Positions 33,981 to 43,010 of a stretch of 64,000 nucleotides of DNA are shown here, piece by piece. Made by a program: the position numbers and the translations under genes. The stretch is from Rhizobium sp. AQ_MP (GTDB lineage Bacteria > Pseudomonadota > Alphaproteobacteria > Rhizobiales > Rhizobiaceae). The stretch is from positions 62,001 through 126,000 of the forward strand of contig NZ_JACJVI010000015.1 of NCBI RefSeq assembly GCF_014237835.1, read 5' to 3'. Below the pieces are notes generated by a model, which was not told the DNA's origin, searched no databases, and worked only from the letters and a program-made list of their open reading frames with translations. The number at the start of each line of letters is the position of its first letter. Positions within the stretch are counted from its first letter, which is position 1.

Positions 33981-35614
33981 TGTTCAGTTGGAGCCAGCAC
34001 CTAATCGTCACGCCGATCCTGCTGCCGATGGTGACGGCAGCCCTTCTGTTGTTCATCGACGAACGCAACCGCACTTCAAAGGCCATGGTGAGCCTCGCCG
34101 CAGTCGTGCTCCTGTTGTCGAATGCCATCATCCTGTTCATGGTGGAAAGTGGCCCGAACAGCTTTGAAAACGTCTATCTGCTCGGCAATTGGGCCGCACC
34201 CTTCGGCATCGTGCTCGTCATCGACGGTTTGTCGGCGATGATGCTGCTCTTAACCGCGATCCTCGCACTTGCCGCACTCGTGTTCTCTCTTGGCAAATGG
34301 CATGCGGTCGGGGCGCATTTCCACAGCCTGTTCCAGTTGCTTCTCGTCGGCGTCAACGGCGCTCTGCTGACCGGTGATCTCTTCAACCTCTTCGTCTTCT
34401 TTGAGGTCATGCTCGCCGCATCCTACGGACTGTTGCTCCACGGCACCGGGACGCTTCGGGTCAAATCCGGCCTTCACTACATCGCCGTCAATCTGGTCGC
34501 TGCCCTGTTCTTCCTCATCGGCGTGAGCCTGATCTACGGCACCGCAGGCACGCTCAACATGGCAGACCTTGCCTTGCGCATGCCCGACATGGAGGCGGAT
34601 CGGCTGATCCTCATGGAGGCGGGTGCGGCAGTGCTCGGCGTTGCCTTTCTCATCAAGGTCGGCATGTGGCCGCTCTGCTTCTGGCTGCCCACTGCCTATA
34701 GTGCGGCCTCAGCCCCCGTGGCCGGCATGTTTGCCATCCTCAGCAAGGTCGGCATTTACGTCATACTGCGCCTGACGATGCTGCTGTTCGGGGATGGGCC
34801 GTCTGCCGGCTTCGGCGCCGAGATCCTTCTCATCGGCGGCATGGCGACGCTCATCTTCGGGACGATTGGTGTGCTCGCATCGCAGGCCCTCGGCCGTCTT
34901 GCGGGTTACTCGGTGCTGGTCTCCTCCGGGACGCTCCTGATGGTGCTCGGCATCAACGACGGCGTGGTGTCCTCTGGCGCGCTGCTTTACCTTGTCAGCT
35001 CCACCCTGACGATCAGCGCTTTCTTCATGCTAATCGAACTCGTTGAGCGCGGACAGGACGCGGGCGCCAATGTCCTGGCCGTCACCATGGAAGCCTATGG
35101 CGATGGTGAGGAGGCCTACATCGAAGACGGGGAGGGAACCGCCATGCCCGGCACCATGGCCATCCTCGGCATCTGTTTTGCCGCCTGTGGCATCCTGCTT
35201 GCCGGACTGCCGCCACTTTCCGGCTTCATCTCGAAATTCGCCATGCTGTCGGCGATGCTGGGGACCGGCTCGATCGGCACCACGCCGGATCCGGCAGTCT
35301 GGGCATTGATCGTGCTCGTTATCCTGTCCGGTCTCGCGGCGCTGATATCCATGACTCGCAATGGCATCCGCACATTCTGGGGCTCGATCGAAGGTGCCGT
35401 GCCGCGGGTGCTGGTTGTCGAACTCATCCCCGTGATGCTGCTCCTGTCCTTGACGTTTGCTCTCACCATCCTGGCTGGCCCCGCCATGACCTACATGGAC
35501 ACCACCATCAGGACACTCTCCAATCCGGCAGCCTATGTCGATGCAGTCCGCAATGCCTATGTCGTAGAGGGAGTGGCATCGTCGGATGCAGAGAATGCAG
35601 GAGGTGCGCCATGA
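33980..35614 (+). CDS. mrpD: Na+/H+ antiporter subunit D (MrpD/MnhD)
   Basis: 544 residues. GGGAGG lies 9 bases before the ATG at 33980; an in-frame GTG sits three bases earlier. It is a NuoN/NuoM-like proton-translocating subunit of about 14 membrane segments with FFEVMLAASYGLLLHGTG, GMWPLCFWLPTAYSAASAPV and GRLAGYSVLVSSGTLL. Length is close to the usual 490-560. It overlaps mrpC at the start and mrpE at the end. Confidence 0.92.
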   Translation: MFSWSQHLIVTPILLPMVTAALLLFIDERNRTSKAMVSLAAVVLLLSNAIILFMVESGPNSFENVYLLGNWAAPFGIVLVIDGLSAMMLLLTAILALAALVFSLGKWHAVGAHFHSLFQLLLVGVNGALLTGDLFNLFVFFEVMLAASYGLLLHGTGTLRVKSGLHYIAVNLVAALFFLIGVSLIYGTAGTLNMADLALRMPDMEADRLILMEAGAAVLGVAFLIKVGMWPLCFWLPTAYSAASAPVAGMFAILSKVGIYVILRLTMLLFGDGPSAGFGAEILLIGGMATLIFGTIGVLASQALGRLAGYSVLVSSGTLLMVLGINDGVVSSGALLYLVSSTLTISAFFMLIELVERGQDAGANVLAVTMEAYGDGEEAYIEDGEGTAMPGTMAILGICFAACGILLAGLPPLSGFISKFAMLSAMLGTGSIGTTPDPAVWALIVLVILSGLAALISMTRNGIRTFWGSIEGAVPRVLVVELIPVMLLLSLTFALTILAGPAMTYMDTTIRTLSNPAAYVDAVRNAYVVEGVASSDAENAGGAP

Positions 35615-36087
35615 TACCCCATCCTCTCTTAAGCTTGTCGCTCCTCGTGATGTGGCTGCTGCTCAACGATTTTACGGTCGGGCACCTAATCCTCGGATCT
35701 GTTGTTGCGGTCTTCGGTGGCTGGGCTATGGCCTCGCTCCGGCCCAATAAGCCGTTGATCAAAAGGTCGTATTTGATCCCGAAGCTTTTTTGGCGGGTCT
35801 TCGTCGATATCGTTAGGTCCAACTTTGCCGTCGCCTCGCTCATTCTGCGCGGCAAGCGCCAGAAGCACATGTCCGGCTTCATCTCCATTCCCCTGCGCAT
35901 TGAGCACCCGACGGCACTCGCCATTATGGCCGTCATCCTGACCAGCACCCCGGGTTCCGCCTGGCTTGCCTATGACCGTCGCCGCAAGACAGTGCTCATT
36001 CACGTGCTCGACCTGATCGATGAGGAAGCCTGGGTGAACAACATCAGGGATCGATACGAAAGCCTGCTTCTGGAGATCGTCGAATGA
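35611..36087 (+). CDS. mrpE: Na+/H+ antiporter subunit E (MrpE/MnhE)
   Basis: 158 residues. Membrane segment at the N terminus, then LFWRVFVDIVRSNFAVASLI and PLRIEHPTALAIMAVILTST PGSAWL, the standard MnhE pattern, ending with a cytoplasmic domain (VLDLIDEEAWVNNIRDRYE). The start overlaps mrpD by ATGA. Confidence 0.9.
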   Translation: MIPHPLLSLSLLVMWLLLNDFTVGHLILGSVVAVFGGWAMASLRPNKPLIKRSYLIPKLFWRVFVDIVRSNFAVASLILRGKRQKHMSGFISIPLRIEHPTALAIMAVILTSTPGSAWLAYDRRRKTVLIHVLDLIDEEAWVNNIRDRYESLLLEIVE

Positions 36088-36365
36088 GCGTCATCATTCT
36101 GTACACTACCGTCTCGATCGCCAAGGTGCTGTTGGCATTGGCGCTGATGATTGCGGTTCTGCGCATCTTCATCGGCCCGCGCGCCCAGGACCGCATCGTC
36201 GCGCTCGACGCTTCCTACATTATCGCCATGCTGCTGCTCGTGACCTTCGGGATCGGCAGCGGACGCAGCGTGTATTTCGAGGCGGCCTTGGTCATCGGCC
36301 TTCTCGGCTTCGTCTCGACGGTGGCGCTTGCCAAGTTCCTGATGCGCGGGGAGGTCATCGAATGA
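36084..36365 (+). CDS. mrpF: Na+/H+ antiporter subunit F (MrpF/MnhF)
   Basis: 93 residues with three membrane segments and the family motif IGPRAQDRIVALDASYIIAM. ATGA overlaps on both sides place it within the single mrp transcript. Confidence 0.9.
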   Translation: MSVIILYTTVSIAKVLLALALMIAVLRIFIGPRAQDRIVALDASYIIAMLLLVTFGIGSGRSVYFEAALVIGLLGFVSTVALAKFLMRGEVIE

Positions 36366-36742
36366 CGACATTGCCTGTCGCCGACCTTCCCATCTGGGTC
36401 GTCATCCTCGTCTCTGGCCTGCTGCTGATCGGCTCGATTCTCACGCTGCTAGGTGCGATCGGCCTTTTGCGCCTGCCAACTTTCTACGAACGCATCCACG
36501 CTCCGACGCTCGGAACGAGCTGGGGCGTCGGCGCAATTATGCTGGCCTCTATCGTGTATTTCTCGATCGTCGGCTCCCGCGCCGTGCTGCATGAGATCCT
36601 TATCGGCATCTTCGTCACGCTGACCACGCCAATCACTTTGATCCTGTTGGCGAGAGCTGCCTTGCACCGTGATCGCTCCGAGGGGGACCCATCTGTTCCG
36701 AAGGAGGTTTTGCCAAAGGAGATCCCTGATGCCGAAGCTTGA
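36362..36742 (+). CDS. mrpG: Na+/H+ antiporter subunit G (MrpG/MnhG)
   Basis: 126 residues, three membrane segments, with LLGAIGLLRLPTFYERIHAP TLGTSWG, the MnhG signature. The tail (RSEGDPSVPKEVLPKEIPDA) is hydrophilic and variable. Last gene of the mrp operon; nothing is encoded on the same strand for a long distance after it. Confidence 0.9.
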   Translation: MTTLPVADLPIWVVILVSGLLLIGSILTLLGAIGLLRLPTFYERIHAPTLGTSWGVGAIMLASIVYFSIVGSRAVLHEILIGIFVTLTTPITLILLARAALHRDRSEGDPSVPKEVLPKEIPDAEA

Positions 36743-37125
36743 AGATACGGGCAGAACGGCAATCAACTCCGCCTGAAGTCGTCAAGCTCGGAGGCGGCGA
36801 GCCTTTACCCATCGCAGCTTTTCGTCTCATCCATTCGCTACCTTCGTTTTGTTCGGCCGAACTCAGACTATTGCGCCCTTCTCATCGATGTCCTGTGTCA
36901 CCGTCCGTCTCACCAACGACGGACCGTCCGCTTTCGGCCCTCTTCCGGGCAGCCAATAATAGACCAGATGCTTGATCTGCCTCATTTATTTACCGCCTTC
37001 CACCGGAAACGATGGCGGGTCGTTGGTTCACATCTCTTCAAGGCGGAGACAACAGGCAGTGTCCGAGACGGGCGTTGATACTTTGTGCATCTGCCTCCAA
37101 TCGGCTGAGCGACGCATCCGCCCCT
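36743..37125. other. convergent intergenic region, nothing recognised
   Basis: 383 bases between mrpG and the recombinase-like gene, which end towards each other. A short GACGG-rich repeat (36905-36925) is visible, but no gene or clear terminator. Confidence 0.45.
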
Positions 37126-39486
37126 CTACGCTGCCTCCCATACCTGGTTGAGGATCCGCGCCGCCAATGCTGCTTTGTCCTGCGGCAGAAAGCGCCCATA
37201 GTGTTGCTGCACGACGTCAGGCGTGTCCTGGATAGCATAACTTGCCTGCTCATAGGATCCTGTCTGCTTTAGAATGTGTGTGGCGAGCACGTCTCGGACA
37301 TTGTGGGGGCCATGTGGTAGCAGACCCTTAATTGCGCCGCGGCCGGTATACGGATTGTATATGCCGTAGCGCTGAATCGCCAACCGCCAAGCCTCGTAAA
37401 ATGTTGTCTGATTGTACGCTGCATCGATACTGGTCGTCTTGACGGTCTTGACGAAAAGCGTTCCCGGATCGGGTGCGCGCCCGAGCAGGACCTTCCTATG
37501 CCGCTCGATATAGGCATTGAGATAGGTGTAGAGATCAAGAAGATCCGGCAGCACCAGACGAAACGGCTTCTGCCCGAAAAAAGATGAGCCCGAGTTCTTG
37601 AACGCGTTGGACGGGATGAAGACCTCCCAACCACGCTCCCGTTCGTTCCATCGCAGTTCGCCACGCTTCATGTCTTCGAGCCGGCGTTCTGCCGTCGGGA
37701 ATTGTCCGCGCGGGCAGACCAGCAACTGCCGAAGGTTTTTCTGCCTGAGGCCAAGATGTAAACCAAGCCTTAGCATCAGGAACGAACGGACGGCCTCAGC
37801 GGCTGCTCTCGGGTACCGGTGCTCATCGGGCATTCGCTTCAAGATCTCCTCGGTGATCTTGCGATACTCAGCGAGCGGGCTATCTGCCTCCAGTACGCAC
37901 ATGATAGGCTCGAACGGATCGCGGTGGACCCGCATCACGCGCTGGATTTCTTTTGATCGGTTGGCTGCATGGCGATGGAAGTCCTCGCACGCACCGTGCC
38001 AATCCTGACGAGCAGCTGCAATCTCGTTTGTGGTGATCAGCCCGTCGATCGGCTTCACGTTGCGCAACAGTTCGGGATGTTGGCGGATCCAGCCGACTTC
38101 AGCCCGCGTGAGGGCCATAGCCACCATCAGCATATCTTCCTCCCATTTGGTGAAGAAGCCGCGACGGCGCTCCCGCCATTGCAAATACCAGTCCCACACT
38201 CCGGCGAAGATCAGGAGACCGAAGGTGAGTTGGCTGAGCGGCACTCCTCGACCTTTGACAACCCCGTTCGGGGATGCTGCAAGTGCCCCAAACATCAGGC
38301 CGAGGTGTTCGATCTTCTGGCTGGCTGTCTCCTCATTCCAGACGCCATTCCTGCGGTAGCCTATCTCGGTTAGTGTCGACGTCTTGAAGCGGATCAGGTC
38401 TGCCATCTCCATCGCAAGCCGAGGGGGTGCATCGATGACACCGGAGAGCAGATCTGGATCCTCCAGCCCCTCGGTCGTAGGTCCTTCGTCGTCCTCATCT
38501 CGCCGCCAGCTAGAAGCCGCCAGTCGAGGAGTGAGCGCACTCCCGCCATATGTCACCCCAGGGAACCGGATCGCGTAGCGCTGCTTCGTCGCCGCTGCCT
38601 GGAAACGTCTGTAGTCCGTCGACCCTGAGATGATGACGCGCCTGACCCATTCCAGGATCTCTTCGCGCTTGGAAAAAGGCAGGCTGCCGAAGTCGTCGGG
38701 AAGATGCCAGCCTAGCCGGCGCCGCTCCGCGGGACTGATATCTTCTAAATCGTGGCCATATAGCGATCTGGACTGATGGGGCAGTTTCGCTTTGAAGTAG
38801 CCGTTTGGCAGGCCGTATCTGCGCTCGATACGGCCAAGTACGTCATAGCTGGCCACCGATCGAGGCACACGCTGGCCCTCAATCCACGACAGCAAGGTCT
38901 TCCTATCAAAGTTTTCGTCTATGCGAACGACAGCCCGGTGGAGTTGCCAGTAACTCTCGCCAAAGCGGCGCATCTGATAGGCGAGTGCATCGGCGAATGA
39001 ACTCGGGTCTTCGTTCGCCTCAAACAATGGTTCTGGTTTGTCAGACACTGGTCTCGGCTTGGGGCCGGGGTGGTTAGGGGATGGCGGGCTCTCGACCCCT
39101 GCGACTTCTCGATGATGGCTCGTCGAGGAAGGTGCGACCCTTTTCCTGGCGCCGGCTTTCAGCATTGCATGCGGTCTTTTGCCTCTTGGAGCGTCGTCTT
39201 CCACAGGCGGCTCCTTCAGCCAGCGCATGATCGCATCCAACGCTGGTCGCAGTTGCTTCTTCAGCGTTGTCGTCAGGGCTTCATCGATTCCGCAATCATG
39301 TGCAATGTGCCGCCAGTCATAGCGATTGTTCGCGAGAGCGGGTGTCTTTCGAAAAGTGATCAAACCGATAAGGTACGGCCTTATGTTTTCTAAGACCCCA
39401 TCCGGCGCCACGGGTGCGATACGGACATCGCAGTAGGTCAAAATCTTCTTCTGAAAATGATGTTTGGAAAGATCTTCGTTTGGCAT
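37126..39486 (-). CDS. large tyrosine-recombinase-like protein
   Basis: 786 residues. The N-terminal part (about 1-330) is variable with an HTH-like segment around 175-245 (DALAYQMRRFGESYWQLHRA ... LLSWIEGQRVPRS). The C-terminal 230 residues resemble a phage integrase domain: LGLRQKNLRQLLV (Arg), GPHNVRDVLATHILKQTGSY (His-x-x-Arg), and DVVQQHYGRFLPQDK with a tyrosine in the right place. Ordinary integrases are 300-420 residues. Similar long proteins occur on rhizobial genomic islands. Alone in its operon. Confidence 0.7.
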   Translation of the reverse strand: MPNEDLSKHHFQKKILTYCDVRIAPVAPDGVLENIRPYLIGLITFRKTPALANNRYDWRHIAHDCGIDEALTTTLKKQLRPALDAIMRWLKEPPVEDDAPRGKRPHAMLKAGARKRVAPSSTSHHREVAGVESPPSPNHPGPKPRPVSDKPEPLFEANEDPSSFADALAYQMRRFGESYWQLHRAVVRIDENFDRKTLLSWIEGQRVPRSVASYDVLGRIERRYGLPNGYFKAKLPHQSRSLYGHDLEDISPAERRRLGWHLPDDFGSLPFSKREEILEWVRRVIISGSTDYRRFQAAATKQRYAIRFPGVTYGGSALTPRLAASSWRRDEDDEGPTTEGLEDPDLLSGVIDAPPRLAMEMADLIRFKTSTLTEIGYRRNGVWNEETASQKIEHLGLMFGALAASPNGVVKGRGVPLSQLTFGLLIFAGVWDWYLQWRERRRGFFTKWEEDMLMVAMALTRAEVGWIRQHPELLRNVKPIDGLITTNEIAAARQDWHGACEDFHRHAANRSKEIQRVMRVHRDPFEPIMCVLEADSPLAEYRKITEEILKRMPDEHRYPRAAAEAVRSFLMLRLGLHLGLRQKNLRQLLVCPRGQFPTAERRLEDMKRGELRWNERERGWEVFIPSNAFKNSGSSFFGQKPFRLVLPDLLDLYTYLNAYIERHRKVLLGRAPDPGTLFVKTVKTTSIDAAYNQTTFYEAWRLAIQRYGIYNPYTGRGAIKGLLPHGPHNVRDVLATHILKQTGSYEQASYAIQDTPDVVQQHYGRFLPQDKAALAARILNQVWEAA

Positions 39487-39632
39487 GTGTCATTCCGCAG
39501 TTTCTCGGGGCCTCAGGCCGAGGGCGTGCGGAATTAGGGGCAGACAGTTAAAAGTCCGTAAAGCCGGCGAGGGCGACACGGTAAACCAGGGAAGTCGTCG
39601 GGCGTTCTCGGTAGTTCAAGGATGGCGCCAGC

Positions 39633-40211
39633 TCACTTCAATCCGGCTATGTTCCGGCGGAGCACTGCTGAAAACTTCTTCAACCCGCCTTGATCAAGCG
39701 CGTCGATGAACGCCTCAACCGATGGGACTGTCTTACGCAGATTATGCCTCGCACTTCTGACGCTGGAGATTAGCGCTTCCGGAAACGCCGTATGGAGATC
39801 GGCAAGAAAATCATCTGGCGACTTGCTGGTCACACCATGGGCGAGGAGGTTTTTCGCGGGAAAGTCTTTGACGTTCAAGGTGACGATGACGGAGGCTTTG
39901 CCGGCGATGGCTGCTGCGAGGACATGTCGATCGTCGGGATCCGGTAGCGTGAGATCCGCAATAAACGGGCGATGGTCTTCCACGACTGCCTCTGGGAGGA
40001 CAGCGTTCATCCGATCGCGCGTGGCTTCCAGGCGTTCGATGGACAAGCCTGGTGTGTTGGCGGCGAGATTGCGCATCCACTCGTCATGTATATCATCGGT
40101 CCAGCGCGCCTCGACGAGGCCATCGAAAGCGCACTGGATCAGAATGTTGCGCAGGTGGAAGGGGTAGAGGACGCAGGCATCGTAGACCGCGACTGGCGGA
40201 TTAGAGGCCAT
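39633..40211 (-). CDS. PIN-domain toxin
   Basis: 192 residues. Catalytic acids: Asp11 (VYDACVLYP), Glu in DDIHDEWMRNL, Asp in DPDDRHVLAAAIAGKASVIV, and Asp in NVKDFPAKNL. The long type with a C-terminal helical extension (FPEALISSVRSARHNLRKTV), distinct from the two short PIN toxins upstream. It overlaps its partner by 11 bases. Confidence 0.82.
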   Translation of the reverse strand: MASNPPVAVYDACVLYPFHLRNILIQCAFDGLVEARWTDDIHDEWMRNLAANTPGLSIERLEATRDRMNAVLPEAVVEDHRPFIADLTLPDPDDRHVLAAAIAGKASVIVTLNVKDFPAKNLLAHGVTSKSPDDFLADLHTAFPEALISSVRSARHNLRKTVPSVEAFIDALDQGGLKKFSAVLRRNIAGLK

Positions 40212-40647
40212 AGGTCTCGATCAGGTCCTCTGTGTCCTCGGCTAGCGCTTCCATCGCCGTTTGTCGTTTGTCGAGCTTCGACTTCAACGCGAGCACGTCC
40301 TTAAGGAGGGCGCGGCGGTGTTTGCCGACGTAGCGGAATGGCAACTCGCCCCGGTCCATACGTAAGACGACGAGCGGGCGGGAGATACCGAGGATGGCTG
40401 AAGCTTCGCTCGGGCTTAGTTCCTGGTCCTCGGCCAGCACGGCAACACGCTCTCCGCGCAGCATGTGCGCCAGAAGGGCTTCAACAGCTGCGGCGGCTGA
40501 TGGCGGGATCGGGAGCGTCCGCTCCTTGCCACCTGCGCCACGAACGTGGAGTTCCAGCCTGTCGCCGGCAACAAACTTTGGTAGGGGCGCTGCCGTCTTT
40601 CGGTCGTGATCTGACAGTCTGGCGAAATGAACAATTTGGCTGGCCAT
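40201..40647 (-). CDS. antitoxin with an excisionase-type HTH
   Basis: 148 residues. The middle (about 85-120) reads LSPSEASAILGISRPLVVLR followed by RGELPFRYVGKHRR, a MerR/excisionase-like winged helix. The C-terminal helix (RQTAMEALAEDTEDLIETYG) should bind the toxin. Gene order (antitoxin then PIN toxin, overlapping) supports a type II module. Confidence 0.8.
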   Translation of the reverse strand: MASQIVHFARLSDHDRKTAAPLPKFVAGDRLELHVRGAGGKERTLPIPPSAAAAVEALLAHMLRGERVAVLAEDQELSPSEASAILGISRPLVVLRMDRGELPFRYVGKHRRALLKDVLALKSKLDKRQTAMEALAEDTEDLIETYGL

Positions 40648-40827
40648 GACGATATCTCCTTATCCGCCAATGTAGCGAACAAGGCCTCTAACTGCAATAA
40701 CTGAAAGCTCGGAGTTGGTCGGAACGCTGGTTCGATTCACATCAACTGCGACGCTAAGACTTCTGCGCGCTTTCGGTTCGCATGTAATGCTGCCGTCAGC
40801 ATCCACCAGGGAGCTGACGCCAGCCAT

Positions 40828-42288
40828 TCACACCGTGGGGCTAATAACTATGGTCCTCGTTTCGCGGGCACAACAGCCGATAATCCGATCCACAAGGCTT
40901 GCAGCCTGTGCGGCAATTTCCGGGACGCCTGTCAGCTCACCGAATGCTGGGCGAGCGGGCGGTCCGGCGATAAAGAGCGTGGAGTTTGGGGTTCCGGCGG
41001 CGGTGATAGCGCGGCCTGCGATGTCGCAAGCGAGGCCGAGACCGAGCGGATCCGACCGGATGAAGCCATCCCGCTGCATGCCAAGCAGAAACCGCTGATG
41101 GGCCGCATAGTCCTGAAAATCAGGGCCAGTCGCCAGAAGGATGTGGCGGCAGCGAAACTCTGTTCTTCCTGCACGGGACTTTAACCCCGCAATGAGGCCT
41201 TGCTTGTCTTCAGTGATGGAGACGAGATCGCCGGTTTCCAGTCTGACCCGGCCAGTGTCGATGCCCAGCTCAAGGACGGCGGCCCCTTGAGGTGGCATGC
41301 GGTACCGATGAACATCGTACCATCGGCGGAGGCGCCTCAGGAACTTTTGTCGCTCGCGCATCGGCAGCGCTTGCCACAATGACGGTGCATGCTGACGCAG
41401 AGCATCGAACACGGACTGCCAGGGTATGCCCTGCGCCTGCGCATCGCTGATCGTCGCTCGCACCTTCGATAGAAGCTTTTTGGCCGACGTAAGGTCGGTG
41501 CTGCTGAAGTCACCAAAGGGTGAAAAGCCACCGCCGGCATGCGGTCTCGGCATAAGGCCTGTGCGGGAGAGAAGGCTGACGGTCCCGGTGTGGCCAAGGG
41601 CCTTCAGGCGGCAGAGCGCATCAATTGCGGTGAGACCGGAGCCGACGACGAGGACGGGATCGCACTTGCCGATTTCGTTGAAGCCATCGGCGGCAAGGAC
41701 GTCCTTGATACGGCTCGTCGCCGAAGCACTCAGCCTGTCGACGGCAGGTGGTCTAGATGCAGGAGGATGCCCGGTCGCAAGGATCAGAATGTCGGCCATG
41801 ACGATGGTGCCCTCAGCCCCGCATATCCGCCACTGCTCATTCTCTCGCTCGACAGCCCGAACGATATTGCGGATGTGTCGCACCGCGCCACTGTCGAGAT
41901 GGGGCGCAAGTTGTGCCTGCATGAACCGTCCGAAATCTCTACGCCGAGCGAAGATGCCTTCCCGGGTCACGGCATCCGGATCGACGGTGAGCGTTCCGCT
42001 GGTCTGCAACCAGTTGAGGAAGGCGGATGGAGAGCCGGGGATGGCGCGCATTCTGTGTGCCGCGACATTCAGGCGGACATCGATGTTCCTGACATCATAG
42101 GCAAGGCCACAGCCTAGCTGCTCCCGGGGCTCGAAGACGGTCACCTCTTCGATGTCCCGAACCCCACGCTCCACCAGAAGCTTGGCAATAATCGCGCCCG
42201 TGTATCCGCCGCCGATGATTGCGACGCGAGAGCCGGGGCGCGGCATATGCGCCTGCAGTCTCGGGGACGACATCCTGATCTTCAACAT
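40828..42288 (-). CDS. FAD/NAD(P)-binding oxidoreductase (FAD_NAD_binding_9 type)
   Basis: 486 residues. Rossmann motif VAIIGGGYTGAIIAKLL at about 22-38 binds FAD, and a second dinucleotide motif VLVVGSGLTAIDALCRL at about 213-229 binds NAD(P)H. LATGHPP and LLATGPDF are typical linker motifs. Such proteins are predicted flavoprotein reductases/monooxygenases of unsettled substrate. It is divergent from the flavin reductase, with a shared palindrome between, placing it in the neighbouring organosulfur-type locus. Alternative starts: Met6 or Met15. Confidence 0.82.
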   Translation of the reverse strand: MLKIRMSSPRLQAHMPRPGSRVAIIGGGYTGAIIAKLLVERGVRDIEEVTVFEPREQLGCGLAYDVRNIDVRLNVAAHRMRAIPGSPSAFLNWLQTSGTLTVDPDAVTREGIFARRRDFGRFMQAQLAPHLDSGAVRHIRNIVRAVERENEQWRICGAEGTIVMADILILATGHPPASRPPAVDRLSASATSRIKDVLAADGFNEIGKCDPVLVVGSGLTAIDALCRLKALGHTGTVSLLSRTGLMPRPHAGGGFSPFGDFSSTDLTSAKKLLSKVRATISDAQAQGIPWQSVFDALRQHAPSLWQALPMRERQKFLRRLRRWYDVHRYRMPPQGAAVLELGIDTGRVRLETGDLVSITEDKQGLIAGLKSRAGRTEFRCRHILLATGPDFQDYAAHQRFLLGMQRDGFIRSDPLGLGLACDIAGRAITAAGTPNSTLFIAGPPARPAFGELTGVPEIAAQAASLVDRIIGCCARETRTIVISPTV

Positions 42289-42327
42289 GGCAGTCTTCCT
42301 TCCGGTTCGCGGGTGGCAGATCTGGGC

Positions 42328-42345
42328 ATATTTTCTATAAAATAT
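42328..42345. promoter_or_regulatory. palindrome in the divergent promoter, candidate Rrf2-type operator
   Basis: ATATTTT-CTAT-AAAATAT: perfect 7-base arms around 4 bases. It lies 40 bases before the oxidoreductase start and 84 before the flavin reductase start. It matches the palindrome upstream of the Rrf2 gene (44363-44380) at 14 of 18 positions. Confidence 0.55.
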
Positions 42346-42428
42346 ATGGAGATTAAAAACGCTTGTCTACTGCTTCGGTTCCTCGGCTGTTACCCATGCT
42401 TCCGATGCAGTCTTCACGGAGAGGTCAG

Positions 42429-42983
42429 ATGAACGTTTTTGTCGCAAGCGAATTCAGCGAGCCCCGCCTTCGCCCAGTGCGCGATCGGGCAGTGTCTGAT
42501 CGACCAGCCGACGCGGCTGGTTTGAAGGACGCCTTGAGAACACTGGGGGGCGGTGTCAGCGTGATCACGGCAGGTGAAGGTGCAGAGCGCTCGGGCGCCA
42601 CGGTCACCTCTGCGACGGCTCTGTCCGTCGATCCCCCGCGTATGCTGGTGTCCCTCAACAGATCCTCTTCCACCTGGCCCGTCGTGGAGCGTTACCGCCA
42701 CTTCGCGGTCAATGTGATTGGTGCGGCCCATCAGGATATTGCAAACCGCTTTGCGGGCGTTGGTGGATTGAAGGGACCCGAGCGCTATGTTGGAGCCGAA
42801 TGGACGAGACTTGCCAGCGGAGCGCCAGTGCTGGAAGATGCGGTTGCAGCACTCGACTGCGAAGTTGAGGAGGCGATCGAGCGACACAGTCATGTCATCC
42901 TGATCGGTCGCGTCCTTTCGATACGCTTGAGCGGTGGGAGTTCACTCCTGTATCAGAATGGCAAATACCACGCAGTGACGTAA
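42429..42983 (+). CDS. flavin reductase family protein
   Basis: 184 residues from the ATG at 42429, preceded by GGAGAGG. A split-barrel FMN-binding domain: LRTLGGGVSVITAGEGAERS, TVTSATALSVDPPRMLVSLN, and HSHVILIGRVLSIRL near the end. Enzymes of this family supply reduced flavin to two-component monooxygenases, which fits the LLM monooxygenase 1.6 kb away. It is followed after 27 bases by the acyl-CoA-dehydrogenase-like gene. Confidence 0.88.
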   Translation: MNVFVASEFSEPRLRPVRDRAVSDRPADAAGLKDALRTLGGGVSVITAGEGAERSGATVTSATALSVDPPRMLVSLNRSSSTWPVVERYRHFAVNVIGAAHQDIANRFAGVGGLKGPERYVGAEWTRLASGAPVLEDAVAALDCEVEEAIERHSHVILIGRVLSIRLSGGSSLLYQNGKYHAVT

Positions 42984-43010
42984 CTCTGGCTTGAGTGGAG
43001 GAGGGTCTGT

